From: Thalassolituus maritimus
GTDB taxonomy: Bacteria; Pseudomonadota; Gammaproteobacteria; Pseudomonadales; Oceanobacteraceae
Reading direction: 5' to 3'
Assembly: GCF_900156675.1 (NCBI RefSeq)
Contig: NZ_FTOH01000004.1
Span: forward strand, 313,067 to 377,066
DNA length: 64,000 nt
Of the stretch, positions 18,194 to 26,998 are shown in pieces. The position numbers and the translations under genes are program-made. The notes under the pieces were generated by a model, which saw only the letters and a list, made by a program, of their open reading frames with translations, searched no databases and was not told where the DNA came from. Numbering within the stretch: the stretch's first letter is position 1; every line of letters starts with the position of its first letter.

Positions 18194-18621
18194 TGAGACT
18201 CATATTTAGCTCTTTACTGGCGCTGACCTTATTGTCTGCACCAGGAGCATTTGCTGCCTTCGCCAGTGAGCGGATCATTATTGTGACGCATTCCGACAAT
18301 ACCGGCGTGCGATTATCCCGTGAACAGATACGCAATCTGTTTATGGGGGCTTCGGTGGGTCGTGATCTGCAGCCTGTAGCCCTACCTCCCGGCAGTCGTA
18401 CGCGCAGTCTGTTTAACATCAAGATCGTCGGCCTGTCTGACTCCCGGGTTCAGTCTTATTGGGCTCAAATGAAGTTTACTGGTCGCCGCCCGCCGCCTCA
18501 GATAGTCAATTCAGAGGAGGCGATGGTTCAGTATCTTCTTAATACACCAAGCAGCATTGGCTATCTCACTGCGGACACAGACCTACCGGAAGATCTGGTT
18601 ATTATTTATGCCACCGACTGA
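18193..18621 (+). CDS. Small PstS-like periplasmic substrate-binding protein
   Basis: 142 residues with a signal peptide (MRLIFSSLLALTLLSAPGAFA). The body, with 'LSREQIRNLFMGA', 'RSLFNIKIVGLSDSRVQSYWAQMKFTGRRPPPQIVNSEEAM' and 'SSIGYLTAD', matches one lobe of the PstS phosphate-binding family. Full PstS proteins are over 300 residues, so this is a single-lobe relative of the kind often encoded beside GGDEF sensors rather than a transporter component; no pstCAB genes are near. The start at 18193 overlaps the porin stop. Confidence 0.7.
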   Translation: MRLIFSSLLALTLLSAPGAFAAFASERIIIVTHSDNTGVRLSREQIRNLFMGASVGRDLQPVALPPGSRTRSLFNIKIVGLSDSRVQSYWAQMKFTGRRPPPQIVNSEEAMVQYLLNTPSSIGYLTADTDLPEDLVIIYATD

Positions 18622-18661
18622 CCGGTAAGCGTACGCCGACCAAGACAAGTACTGAACTGAG

Positions 18662-18686
18662 AAAGGGCCTGCGAGGCCCTTTTTTT
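18662..18686 (+). terminator. Intrinsic terminator
   Basis: AAGGGCCT (18663-18670), a 3-base loop and AGGCCCTT (18674-18681) followed by a run of T to 18686. It ends the porin/PstS-like transcript and isolates the SOS cassette. Confidence 0.9.
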
Positions 18687-18724
18687 CTGCGTCTTTCACG
18701 CTCTGTCGTAGCCACCCCCTTGAA

Positions 18725-18762
18725 TACTGTTTTTATATACAGTACTGTATATAAAAACACAT
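18725..18762 (+). promoter_or_regulatory. Tandem LexA boxes upstream of imuA
   Basis: A perfect SOS box, CTGT-TTTTATAT-ACAG (18727-18742), is followed directly by a second, CTGT-ATATAAAA-ACAC (18745-18760), with one mismatch in the right half-site. Both fit CTGT-N8-ACAG. The second box ends 15 bases before the imuA ATG, so LexA bound here should block transcription of the whole imuA-imuB-dnaE2 cassette until DNA damage. Confidence 0.9.
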
Positions 18763-18775
18763 AAAGGAGAGAGGT

Positions 18776-19447
18776 ATGCCAGCGACACAATCACATTCGT
18801 CATCCGGTCTGAGTTACCCTCTCGACCAGGCTCTGAACAAAGGACTGGTATGGCAGGCGGCTCAGCAACCTTGTAGCAGTGCCAGCGTCATCTCCTCTGG
18901 GTATCAGCAGCTGAACCGTGAACTCCCACAAGGGGGCTGGCAAGCTGGCCAGGTCTGCGAGATTTACCCTCATAGGTACGGCTGCGGTGATATGCACATT
19001 CTGCTACCCGTGCTGGCGACATTAAGTCATCAACAGCAGTGGATCATGATGGTAGCTCCTCCTGCTATTCCCTACGCGCCAGCCCTGACAATGGCAGGAA
19101 TAGATACCCGACGACTGTTGATGGTGCACCCCAAAGATCGCAAAGAAGCACTCTGGTGCGTCGAAGAAGGGCTTCGGTCTGGTCACTGCAGCGCCGTCAT
19201 GGGATGGCTGCCTGAATCGGACCCTAACAGCATTCGCAGGATTCAACTGGCCTGCGAAGCAAGTAAGAACTTCTGCTGGCTATGGCCCGACGCCAGACAC
19301 CAGAACAGCGCTTCAGCCGCACCATTGAGGCTTCAGGTCACACGAATCTCAGCAGAACAGGCAAACCTGCGCTTTATTAAACGTCGGGGACGCTGGCCGG
19401 GTAATGCCTTTTCACTGTCACTGAACAGCGCAACCCGAACAGGTTAA
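18776..19447 (+). CDS. imuA: ImuA, SOS mutasome RecA-like protein
   Basis: 223 residues. The N-terminal half, with 'ISSGYQQLNRELPQGGWQAGQVCEIYP', matches ImuA/SulA-like proteins that sit upstream of imuB-dnaE2 in proteobacteria. The fold is RecA-like but the Walker A is not a canonical GxxxxGKT. It is needed for damage-induced mutagenesis with ImuB and DnaE2. The strong AGGAGAGAGG site precedes the ATG and the LexA boxes lie immediately upstream. imuB begins 4 bases after its stop. Confidence 0.88.
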   Translation: MPATQSHSSSGLSYPLDQALNKGLVWQAAQQPCSSASVISSGYQQLNRELPQGGWQAGQVCEIYPHRYGCGDMHILLPVLATLSHQQQWIMMVAPPAIPYAPALTMAGIDTRRLLMVHPKDRKEALWCVEEGLRSGHCSAVMGWLPESDPNSIRRIQLACEASKNFCWLWPDARHQNSASAAPLRLQVTRISAEQANLRFIKRRGRWPGNAFSLSLNSATRTG

Positions 19448-19451
19448 GCCC

Positions 19452-20846
19452 ATGAACGCCTGGCTCTATCTCTACTTTCCGGATATGTACCTGCACAGTC
19501 TGGTCCATGATTATCACAGCCCGGTTATTGTGATTACTCAGGATCAGCAGCGGGTCGTTCAGGTATCAGCGGCTGCAAAGCAATGTGGAATTCGCCCAGA
19601 CATGCCCCTCGCCAGTGCGTTGTTTCTGTGTCCGGAAGTTGTCTGTCATACCCTGAACCAGGAATACGCAGAGCAGTTACTGCAACAAAGGGCATTGTGG
19701 GCATATCGCTACTCTGCACAGATATTTCCCGACCCAGCGGACGGCTTATGGCTCGAAGCAGGAAGCATGCTGAGGCTGTTTGGTGGCATTGAAGCCTTCG
19801 TTAACACGCTCAAAGACGGCTGTCAGCAGCATCAGTGGCCACTGCAATATGGCTTAGGCCTGACGCCTGTTTCTGCGCGCTGGCAGGCACTCGCTGATGT
19901 ACAGACACTCTCTCTGAATACCGCACAACAACAGCATGCGCTACAGACACTTCCTTTGGATAAGTTGCATCTCAACGATGCACAGCTGCTGGCATTACAG
20001 CGACTGGGTATTCAGCATCTGGGAGAGTTATTACAACTGCCACTCGCAGAAACTGGTCGTCGTATCTGTCCGCAGTTGATGCAACAACTGCAGCAACTGC
20101 ACGGACAGCAAAAACCGCCCTCTAGTCTTTTTACTCCGCCGCTGAAATTCTCTGAGAAAGTCATATTCAGTCATGATGCCGAGCACAGAAATGGGCTATT
20201 TTTTCCATTGGCTCGTCTGCTCGACAGCCTCTGTGGATTTCTCCACCACCATCAGCTTTCAGTCCGCTGGCTGGCCTTACGTCTGTTACACAGAGAACCT
20301 CCGGAAACCCGCTGGCTATTCAGCTTTGCCAACCATGAATACCGCTATGAAGAACTGTTACAACTGTGCCGTTATCAATTGGATAAGCAGTCTCTGCGGG
20401 CCCCGGTCACTGAGCTTCAGCTTAGTGTCACCCAGTTCACTTCAAGACAGCATGAGCAGGCATCATGCCTTGCAACAGACGACCAGACGCCTCTGTCAGG
20501 CAGTCTGATTAACCGCTTACAAGCCAGGCTATCAGCCAGCCAGGTGTCGGTACTGCAAAGCACTGGAGACCCGCGACCAGAAGCTTCATGGCAAGCACAG
20601 CCCGCAGATGAAAGCGTAACAGACAGCCTGAGCCGAACCGGAGACTGGCCTATCTGGTTGCTGCCTGAGCCAGTTCCCTACCCTCCTCCCGCAGACATTA
20701 TCCAAGGCCCTCTGCGCATAACCAGCGGCTGGTGGGATAGCTGGATGACGCGCCGGGATTATTATCAGGTTATGCAGGATGAACAATTGCTCTGGGTATT
20801 CAGGGATGACCAGAAACGTTGGTTTCTGCATGGCTATTTTTCATAG
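19452..20846 (+). CDS. imuB: ImuB, catalytically inactive Y-family polymerase-like protein
   Basis: 464 residues related to DinB/UmuC polymerases. The first acidic metal-binding motif is absent (YLYFPDMYL in place of the DxDxF-type signature) and the palm motif reads GLWLEAGSMLRLFGG, lacking the usual adjacent Asp-Glu. This agrees with known ImuB proteins, which act as hubs linking the beta clamp and DnaE2 rather than as polymerases. The C-terminal block (PLRITSGWWDS...RDYYQVMQDEQLLWVFRD) is the typical ImuB end. dnaE2 follows after 11 bases. Confidence 0.92.
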   Translation: MNAWLYLYFPDMYLHSLVHDYHSPVIVITQDQQRVVQVSAAAKQCGIRPDMPLASALFLCPEVVCHTLNQEYAEQLLQQRALWAYRYSAQIFPDPADGLWLEAGSMLRLFGGIEAFVNTLKDGCQQHQWPLQYGLGLTPVSARWQALADVQTLSLNTAQQQHALQTLPLDKLHLNDAQLLALQRLGIQHLGELLQLPLAETGRRICPQLMQQLQQLHGQQKPPSSLFTPPLKFSEKVIFSHDAEHRNGLFFPLARLLDSLCGFLHHHQLSVRWLALRLLHREPPETRWLFSFANHEYRYEELLQLCRYQLDKQSLRAPVTELQLSVTQFTSRQHEQASCLATDDQTPLSGSLINRLQARLSASQVSVLQSTGDPRPEASWQAQPADESVTDSLSRTGDWPIWLLPEPVPYPPPADIIQGPLRITSGWWDSWMTRRDYYQVMQDEQLLWVFRDDQKRWFLHGYFS

Positions 20847-20857
20847 GCTGACACTCC

Positions 20858-23800
20858 GTGACTACGCCATATGCTGAGCTTCACTGTCTGAGTAACTTTA
20901 CCTTTCTTCGGGGCGCTTCTCATCCCGAAGAATTAGTCCAGCAAGCCGCTGATCTTGGCTATCAGGCATTGGCTCTGACCGATGAATGCTCTTTCGCAGG
21001 CGTTGTGTGCGCCCACCGGGCCATTAAAGAAGAAAATCTGTCACTGAAGCTGATTATTGGTAGCGAATTTCGTCACGCCAGTGGCCTCTATATTGTGCTC
21101 GTTACCGGGCGCAAAGCGTACGCTGAACTCTCAACACTGATTACTCAATGCCGGCGTCAGGCAGAAAAAGGGCATTATACGTTTACGCCCGCACAGCTCA
21201 CTGATTTGCAACATTGTCTGTTGCTCTGGCAGCCAGCTGAACAAGAGATACTCTCTGAGTACGCAGCATTAATCCGACATTTTCATCAACGTCTGTGGCT
21301 ATTGGGAGAGCGGACGCTGGATGAATTTGATGCCCATCACTATATCGATATCGCCCGCTGGGCAGATACCCTCGACCTGCCTGTTGTCGCAGCGAGCAAT
21401 GTACATATGCACCACCCGTCACGGCACAGCTTACAGGACTGCCTGACAGCTATACGTATGAACCAACCGGTTCAGCAGATAAAACATCGCTTATACGCAA
21501 ACGCCGAGCGTCACTTACGGTCTCTTAAAAAATTATCACATCTTTATCCTGAACATTGGCTACAGGAAAGCGTCAGCGTCGCTAATAAATGCACATTTAA
21601 TCTTGATGAAATTTCCTATCTTTACCCCACAGATTCAGTTCCTGATGGTCTGTGCGCCCGGGAATATCTCAAAACTCTGGTAGAAAAAGGCCAGACAATC
21701 CGCTTCCCTGAAGGTACCCCTGCTCATATCCAACAAACCATCGATAAAGAGCTTCGCCTGATCGCACAGAAAGAATACGAGCATTACTTTGTCACCCTCT
21801 ACGATATCGTCCAGTTCGCCCGCTCAAAAAATATCATGTGTCAGGGACGTGGTTCCGCGGCCAATTCCGTGGTCTGTTATTGTTTATTTCTGACCGAAGT
21901 AAATCCGCAAGAGGTACAACTACTTTTTGAACGCTTTATTTCAGAAGAGCGCCACGAACCGCCAGATATTGATATTGATTTTGAAAGCCAGCGACGTGAA
22001 GAAGTTATTCAGTACATATATCAGAAATACGGGCGCGAGCGTGCTGCACTCGCAGCTACTGTCATCCGTTACCGTCCGCGTAGTGCTTTGCGTGATGTCG
22101 CAAAAGCACTGGGAGTCAATACTGCAGAGCAGGACCGTATTGTTGCCCGCTACGCTGGCCGCTATCACGGTCACGAATGGATGGATCATGTCTATCCAGA
22201 CTCCGATCAAAGCCCTTTAACGCAACGCCTTCGTTCACTGACTCAAGAGATTCTGGGTTTTCCTCGCCACCTGTCACAGCATGTTGGTGGCTTTGTTATT
22301 GCCGAAGGTTGTCTGCATGAATTAGTTCCGGTCGAAAATGCCAGCATGAAAGAGCGCACGGTGATTCAGTGGGATAAAGACGATCTGGAAACGCTTGGTC
22401 TGATGAAAGTGGATATTCTTGGCCTGGGCATGATGACAGCGATACGTCGTAGCCTGAATCATTTAGAAATGCAGATCAGTGACATTCCGCGTGAAGACCC
22501 GGCGACGTATAAAATGCTGCAGAAAGCAGATTCCGTGGGGGTCTTTCAGGTCGAGAGTCGTGCTCAGATGAATATGCTGCCACGCCTGAAACCAGCTTGT
22601 TATTACGACCTGGTGGTCCAGGTTTCGATCGTACGGCCGGGCCCCATTCATGGTGATATGGTGCACCCTTATTTAAAGCGACGTAATGGCCACGAGGCCG
22701 CAGATTATCCACTCCCTGAGCTCAGGCCGATTCTTGAACGCACCCATGGAGTGCCATTATTTCAGGAACAAGTCATTGCCTTTGCCATGGTCGCCGCAGA
22801 CTTTACTGCCTCTGAAGCCGATCAATTAAGACGCTCCATGGCCAGCTGGCGAAAGAAAGGTCACATGCACAGACTACAGAATCGTCTGCGTGAAAACATG
22901 CTTAAAAATGGATTTTCAGAAGCCTACATAGAGAGAATTCAGCGCCAGCTCGAAGGCTTTGGTGAATACGGTTTTCCAGAATCTCACGCCGCCAGTTTTG
23001 CCTTGTTGGTGTATCTGACTGCCTGGCTGAAATGTCATCACCCTGGCGTATTTCTGGCGGCCCTACTCAATAGCCAACCTATGGGGTTTTATAGCCCAGC
23101 TCAGCTGATCAATGATGCGCGACATCATAGGGTTATGGTTTATCCGGTCGATGTTAATCACAGCCATTGGGACCACGAAGCACTCCCTGATGGCTCAGTC
23201 AGGCTTGGCTTTCGTCTGGTAAAAGGCATGAACCAAGAGGCAGCGGTGCGAGTGTTAGCAGCCCGACCCGAGACGGGATACAAAAGCATTTCTGACTGCA
23301 CCCAGGCTGCTCAGCTCAATCGTAAAGAGCGTGAGGCGCTGGCTTCTTCAGGTGCATTCGGTGCTCTCAGTGAGCATCGTTACCATGCACGCTGGCAAGC
23401 CGCTGAACCCGCTGCGGCATCTTATCAACCCGACCTTATTGAGAACCTTTCACAAGCCACAGACTGGGAGCTGGCAGCGCCAGATGAAGTCGATAATCTA
23501 CTGGAAGATTATCAGAGCCTGGGCGTGACTTTAGGGCGCCATCCAATGGAAGTTCTGCGTGAACAGGGTCTCTTAGGGAACAGTGTGACAGCAGAAGGTT
23601 TAAAACAACTGAAACACGGAGACGAAAGCTATATCAGCGGTATTGTCACGTGTCGCCAACGCCCCGGAACCTCAGCAGGCGTGACCTTTATTACGCTCGA
23701 AGATGAAACCGGTTGCTCGAATATTGTGGTCTGGCTGGCTACGGCAAAACGTCAGCTGGATACTTTGATTCATGCACAGTTATTACAGGTATACGGCAAA

Positions 23801-23908
23801 GTTGAGCAAGACCCCGAAAGCGGCATTACCCATATGATTGCATACCGGCTACTCGATCTGAGTGGTTCACTGGAGCGGCTGAAAGTACAGTCGCACGACT
23901 TCCACTGA
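20858..23908 (+). CDS. dnaE2: Error-prone DNA polymerase III alpha-type subunit DnaE2
   Basis: 1016 residues. An N-terminal PHP domain (YAELHCLSNFTFLRGASHPEELV), the C-family polymerase catalytic core with PPDIDIDFE (about 368-376), the LMKVDILGLGM segment, finger/HhH elements, and a C-terminal OB fold (YISGIVTCRQRPGTSAGVTFITLEDETG). DnaE2 is the translesion polymerase of the ImuABC mutasome. It starts with GTG at 20858, shortly after the imuB stop, and ends 11 bases before the convergent ampG gene. Confidence 0.95.
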   Translation: MTTPYAELHCLSNFTFLRGASHPEELVQQAADLGYQALALTDECSFAGVVCAHRAIKEENLSLKLIIGSEFRHASGLYIVLVTGRKAYAELSTLITQCRRQAEKGHYTFTPAQLTDLQHCLLLWQPAEQEILSEYAALIRHFHQRLWLLGERTLDEFDAHHYIDIARWADTLDLPVVAASNVHMHHPSRHSLQDCLTAIRMNQPVQQIKHRLYANAERHLRSLKKLSHLYPEHWLQESVSVANKCTFNLDEISYLYPTDSVPDGLCAREYLKTLVEKGQTIRFPEGTPAHIQQTIDKELRLIAQKEYEHYFVTLYDIVQFARSKNIMCQGRGSAANSVVCYCLFLTEVNPQEVQLLFERFISEERHEPPDIDIDFESQRREEVIQYIYQKYGRERAALAATVIRYRPRSALRDVAKALGVNTAEQDRIVARYAGRYHGHEWMDHVYPDSDQSPLTQRLRSLTQEILGFPRHLSQHVGGFVIAEGCLHELVPVENASMKERTVIQWDKDDLETLGLMKVDILGLGMMTAIRRSLNHLEMQISDIPREDPATYKMLQKADSVGVFQVESRAQMNMLPRLKPACYYDLVVQVSIVRPGPIHGDMVHPYLKRRNGHEAADYPLPELRPILERTHGVPLFQEQVIAFAMVAADFTASEADQLRRSMASWRKKGHMHRLQNRLRENMLKNGFSEAYIERIQRQLEGFGEYGFPESHAASFALLVYLTAWLKCHHPGVFLAALLNSQPMGFYSPAQLINDARHHRVMVYPVDVNHSHWDHEALPDGSVRLGFRLVKGMNQEAAVRVLAARPETGYKSISDCTQAAQLNRKEREALASSGAFGALSEHRYHARWQAAEPAAASYQPDLIENLSQATDWELAAPDEVDNLLEDYQSLGVTLGRHPMEVLREQGLLGNSVTAEGLKQLKHGDESYISGIVTCRQRPGTSAGVTFITLEDETGCSNIVVWLATAKRQLDTLIHAQLLQVYGKVEQDPESGITHMIAYRLLDLSGSLERLKVQSHDFH

Positions 23909-23919
23909 GTGCTACGCTC

Positions 23920-25239
23920 TTAGTCACGGGACAAGAAGTTGCGGGCCTGCAACAGACGAATCAACCACCAGAGAATCACCAGGCTCGGTAAGACCATCAG
24001 GGTGGTTAATACAAAGAAGGTCGCCCAGTCACCGTTGAGGTAATCGACCACATAACCGCTGGCACCTGACACTGTCGTCCTGCCAAAATTCGCGATCGAT
24101 GCCAGCAAAGCGTACTGAGTCGCTGAAAATACCCGGTCAGTCAGCAGAGTAACAAAGCTCACCAACACAACCGTCGCAAACGCGCTGGTAAATCCATCCG
24201 CAATCACAGCAAACAGATAGAGACTCTCCAGAGGCCCGGTAACGGCAATCCAGGCAAACAGGAGATTGGTTCCGGCCATCGCCAGACCACCGATCAGGAG
24301 CCCCCTGAAGATACCCAGCTTCTGATTAAAATACGCACCGATCAGACTGAATACGATGGTTACCCACCAGGTTACCATCTTGGAATAAGTTGCAATCTGG
24401 GCGTCTGTAAAACCGATTTCCTTATAGAAAGTAATCGACATACGGCCAAGAAATGCCTCGCCCATTTTGAACGTAAACAAAAAAGAGAGCAGTAAAAGTA
24501 CAATCGTGCTGCCATAACGGCGAAGCAAGGCTCTGAAAGGCTCAATCAGCGTAAACTGCAGCTGAGCACGCAGACTCAGACCAGCAACACGACTCTCAAG
24601 TTTTTCGCGACGGCGGTTATCGCGCTCTACTAATACCATCACCAGTGCGGTAATGAAGAGACAAAACATAGCCAGATAGAAAAACACATCGGCCCAGTCC
24701 ATCGACGACAGGCCTTTCATATAAAACGCCGCCGCACCAAGCAGGCTGTATCCCGTCCACCAGCCGCTGGTAGCGAACGCCGCGGCATAGGGAATAAGTG
24801 CCTCTTCAGCTTCTGGATCGAAACTGTCTACCCTGAATCCATCAATAGCGATGTCACAGGTCGCTGATGCCAGTGCAATCGTCATGGCCAATATGCTCAG
24901 CCAGACCATGCTGGCCTGCGGAGAAATCTGACTGATGCCCCAACATGCCAGTGTCATTACCAGCAACAGAAACACAATCCAGGATTTGCGGTCACCTAAA
25001 CGCCTGAAAACAGGCAGCTGAAAACCATCGACGAGTGGCGCCCAAAGAAAATTAATGGCGTATACGAAGAAAATAGAACCAAACAGCCCGATGCTGGTAC
25101 GGGACAAACCTGCATCGGTCAGCCAGCCAGTCATTGCCGAGCCAATCAGAACCCAGGGAAAACCACTGCAGATGCCTAATAAAAAGATCATCCGCAGACG
25201 AGGTTCACGTAGCAGCTGCGTCAGCGGCATCCCGCTCAT
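23920..25239 (-). CDS. ampG: AmpG-family muropeptide MFS permease
   Basis: 439 residues with about 12 predicted membrane helices and the AmpG signature regions: 'LLGICSGFPWVLIGSAMTGWLTDAG', 'INFLWAPLVDGF', 'GDRKSWI' and 'CDIAIDGFRVD'. AmpG imports cell-wall GlcNAc-anhydroMurNAc peptides into the cytoplasm for recycling, and in some species influences beta-lactamase induction. It lies 5 bases downstream of yajQ on the same strand, so the two are probably one operon. The ribosome site before the ATG is weak. Confidence 0.88.
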   Translation of the reverse strand: MSGMPLTQLLREPRLRMIFLLGICSGFPWVLIGSAMTGWLTDAGLSRTSIGLFGSIFFVYAINFLWAPLVDGFQLPVFRRLGDRKSWIVFLLLVMTLACWGISQISPQASMVWLSILAMTIALASATCDIAIDGFRVDSFDPEAEEALIPYAAAFATSGWWTGYSLLGAAAFYMKGLSSMDWADVFFYLAMFCLFITALVMVLVERDNRRREKLESRVAGLSLRAQLQFTLIEPFRALLRRYGSTIVLLLLSFLFTFKMGEAFLGRMSITFYKEIGFTDAQIATYSKMVTWWVTIVFSLIGAYFNQKLGIFRGLLIGGLAMAGTNLLFAWIAVTGPLESLYLFAVIADGFTSAFATVVLVSFVTLLTDRVFSATQYALLASIANFGRTTVSGASGYVVDYLNGDWATFFVLTTLMVLPSLVILWWLIRLLQARNFLSRD

Positions 25240-25244
25240 AAATA

Positions 25245-25730
25245 TCAGTCTTTAAAGTTCTTGAATGCCAGTGGCATATCGATGGATTCTTCGCCACGAA
25301 GCATCGCCATAACCTGTTGCAGATCATCGCGTTTCTTACCCTGCACCCGCACGGTATCGCCCTGGATACTGGCCTGAACCTTAATTTTGCTGTCTTTAAT
25401 CAGCTTAGCTATCTTCCGGCCCAGATCTTTATCGATCCCCTGACGCATGGTTGCCAGAATTTTCACCTGTTTCCCAGTTCCCTGAGGATCAGAAAATTCG
25501 AGGCAGTTCGCTTTGATAGAGCGCTTAATCATGGCGCTGATCAGCATAGACTTCATCTGATCAAGCTGAGTGTTGTTATCAGCGATCATAGTGACAACAA
25601 AATCTTTCAGCTCAAAGCTGGCACTGACACCACGAAAATCGAAACGGGTACTCAGTTCGCGGTTCGCCTGATCAACGGCATTCTGTGCTTCGTGCTTATC
25701 TACTTCTGATACTACGTCAAACGATGGCAT
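25245..25730 (-). CDS. yajQ: YajQ-family nucleotide-binding protein
   Basis: 161 residues starting MPSFDVVSEVDKHEAQNAVDQ, the standard start of YajQ, with 'RFDFRGVSASFELKD' and 'VQASIQGDTVRVQGKKRDDLQQVMA'. YajQ has a double ferredoxin-like fold; a Xanthomonas homologue is a c-di-GMP effector, while others bind nucleic acid. An AGGAGA site lies just upstream of the chosen ATG; a longer open frame upstream lacks one. It is the first gene of the yajQ-ampG pair. Confidence 0.95.
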   Translation of the reverse strand: MPSFDVVSEVDKHEAQNAVDQANRELSTRFDFRGVSASFELKDFVVTMIADNNTQLDQMKSMLISAMIKRSIKANCLEFSDPQGTGKQVKILATMRQGIDKDLGRKIAKLIKDSKIKVQASIQGDTVRVQGKKRDDLQQVMAMLRGEESIDMPLAFKNFKD

Positions 25731-25906
25731 ATTGAGTCTCCTGTAAATGTCGCCATATATACCGCGCTGTCTGAGATATTGCAAAGAAAGGCCCTGCCCG
25801 GAGACTGGCGAAACTTGCTAAACGCACTAGTCTTAGAGCATATCTGCACCACTATTCGAGGCATTGAATAGTCCAGGTCGCTGAACAGGCATATTGAGAG
25901 CAACGC

Positions 25907-26983
25907 ATGGATAATCGTCAGAAAACTTTGCATGGCCCGGGAATTTACTACTTCCGGCTGACCGGAGCCCGACAGCAAGCGATATTCCGCTCTGTCTTTG
26001 AGTACGACTATGCTGCTCAGCTGCTCAGTCATATTGAAGGATCAACGCTCCTCGCCTACGTATTCTTCGATCACGAGATTCATTGCGTGCTTGATTGTCA
26101 GCGCGACTGGCCCGGTATTATCGACGATATACGCGATGCCTTCACTGACCAGCACGAACGCCTCTGGGATGCCCACAAGGCCGTCATTTCAGAAGAGATC
26201 AGTCCGGTTCTCGTTGACGAGCAGGCGTGTCTCGCTGATCTCATCATTACCCTCCACCAGCTACCTGTCAGCAGAAATCTGGTACCTGATGCCAGCATGT
26301 ATTCGTGGAGCAGCGATCATCACTATCGCTCATTGAATCCGCCAGGCTGGATCGACTGTGGACGCATGCTCAATCAGCTCTGTCAGACCCGGCACAACCG
26401 CTCGCTGCGTTACGAATCACTTATGAATACACCGCACGTGACACAGCTCAATCTCAATGAAAGCAACCACCCGGAATTTCTTCTGTTTGGTCGCCCCGCA
26501 TTGGCTGAGAAACAGCAGGCACGCGCTGAAATGAATCAACCCGGACGCAGCGCAAATGAACTGAAGCGACTGAGGGACGACGCCCTGCAACTCATCGCCG
26601 GCCGCTTTGGGATTACACTGGAATCATTGCAGGACTCATCGTTCAGACGACAGTACCAGCGCCTGATGCCGTTGGTCGCCTGGTTACTGGAAAAACGCCA
26701 GCTCAGCAATGAAACCATTGCTGAGCTGCTGGACGAAGATGAAGGCACCATTCCGTTTTGGTTGCGAGGGATTCCCGCAGATCACCCCCAGTCGCTTCTC
26801 GATAAACTGAGTGCGCTCTGGTCGCCTGCGGATTCACCCAGTGCGTCTCCACAAAACCAACTTCCCGCTGATACTCCGACTGATGATGCCTCCGCCGACA
26901 GCGAAGAAAACGGTTCCATTGCCCCCGCTGACACTGCGGAAGACGCCGACAAGCCAGAAAGTAAGGACGTTGTGAATCAGTAG
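25907..26983 (+). CDS. Degenerate RAYT/IS200-type (Y1 transposase-like) protein
   Basis: 358 residues. The N-terminal part lines up with REP-associated tyrosine transposases: 'IYYFRLTGARQQAIF', 'LAYVFFDHEIHCVL' and 'PDASMYSWSSDHHYRSLNPPGWID'. In active members the second block is YxxMPNHVHLL; here the first His of the HUH pair is Glu57, and the catalytic Tyr position before 'LPVSRNLV' appears to be Thr115. A DnaA-C-like helical region follows (about 215-285), then an acidic Ala/Asp/Pro-rich tail (about 300-358). No terminal repeats flank it. It looks like a domesticated, non-cleaving DNA-binding relative, possibly translated together with panE, whose start lies 15 bases after its stop. Confidence 0.65.
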   Translation: MDNRQKTLHGPGIYYFRLTGARQQAIFRSVFEYDYAAQLLSHIEGSTLLAYVFFDHEIHCVLDCQRDWPGIIDDIRDAFTDQHERLWDAHKAVISEEISPVLVDEQACLADLIITLHQLPVSRNLVPDASMYSWSSDHHYRSLNPPGWIDCGRMLNQLCQTRHNRSLRYESLMNTPHVTQLNLNESNHPEFLLFGRPALAEKQQARAEMNQPGRSANELKRLRDDALQLIAGRFGITLESLQDSSFRRQYQRLMPLVAWLLEKRQLSNETIAELLDEDEGTIPFWLRGIPADHPQSLLDKLSALWSPADSPSASPQNQLPADTPTDDASADSEENGSIAPADTAEDADKPESKDVVNQ

Positions 26984-26998
26984 TCATATAATCGGATT

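Noticed and set aside
18193..18621. Component of a Pst phosphate transporter
   Set aside because: The protein is less than half the usual length and no pstC, pstA, pstB or phoU lies nearby.
25907..26983. Active IS200/IS605 insertion sequence
   Set aside because: Catalytic residues are missing and no terminal hairpins, repeats or target duplication are seen. Only a small CTATTC/GAATAG repeat lies upstream (25852-25871).
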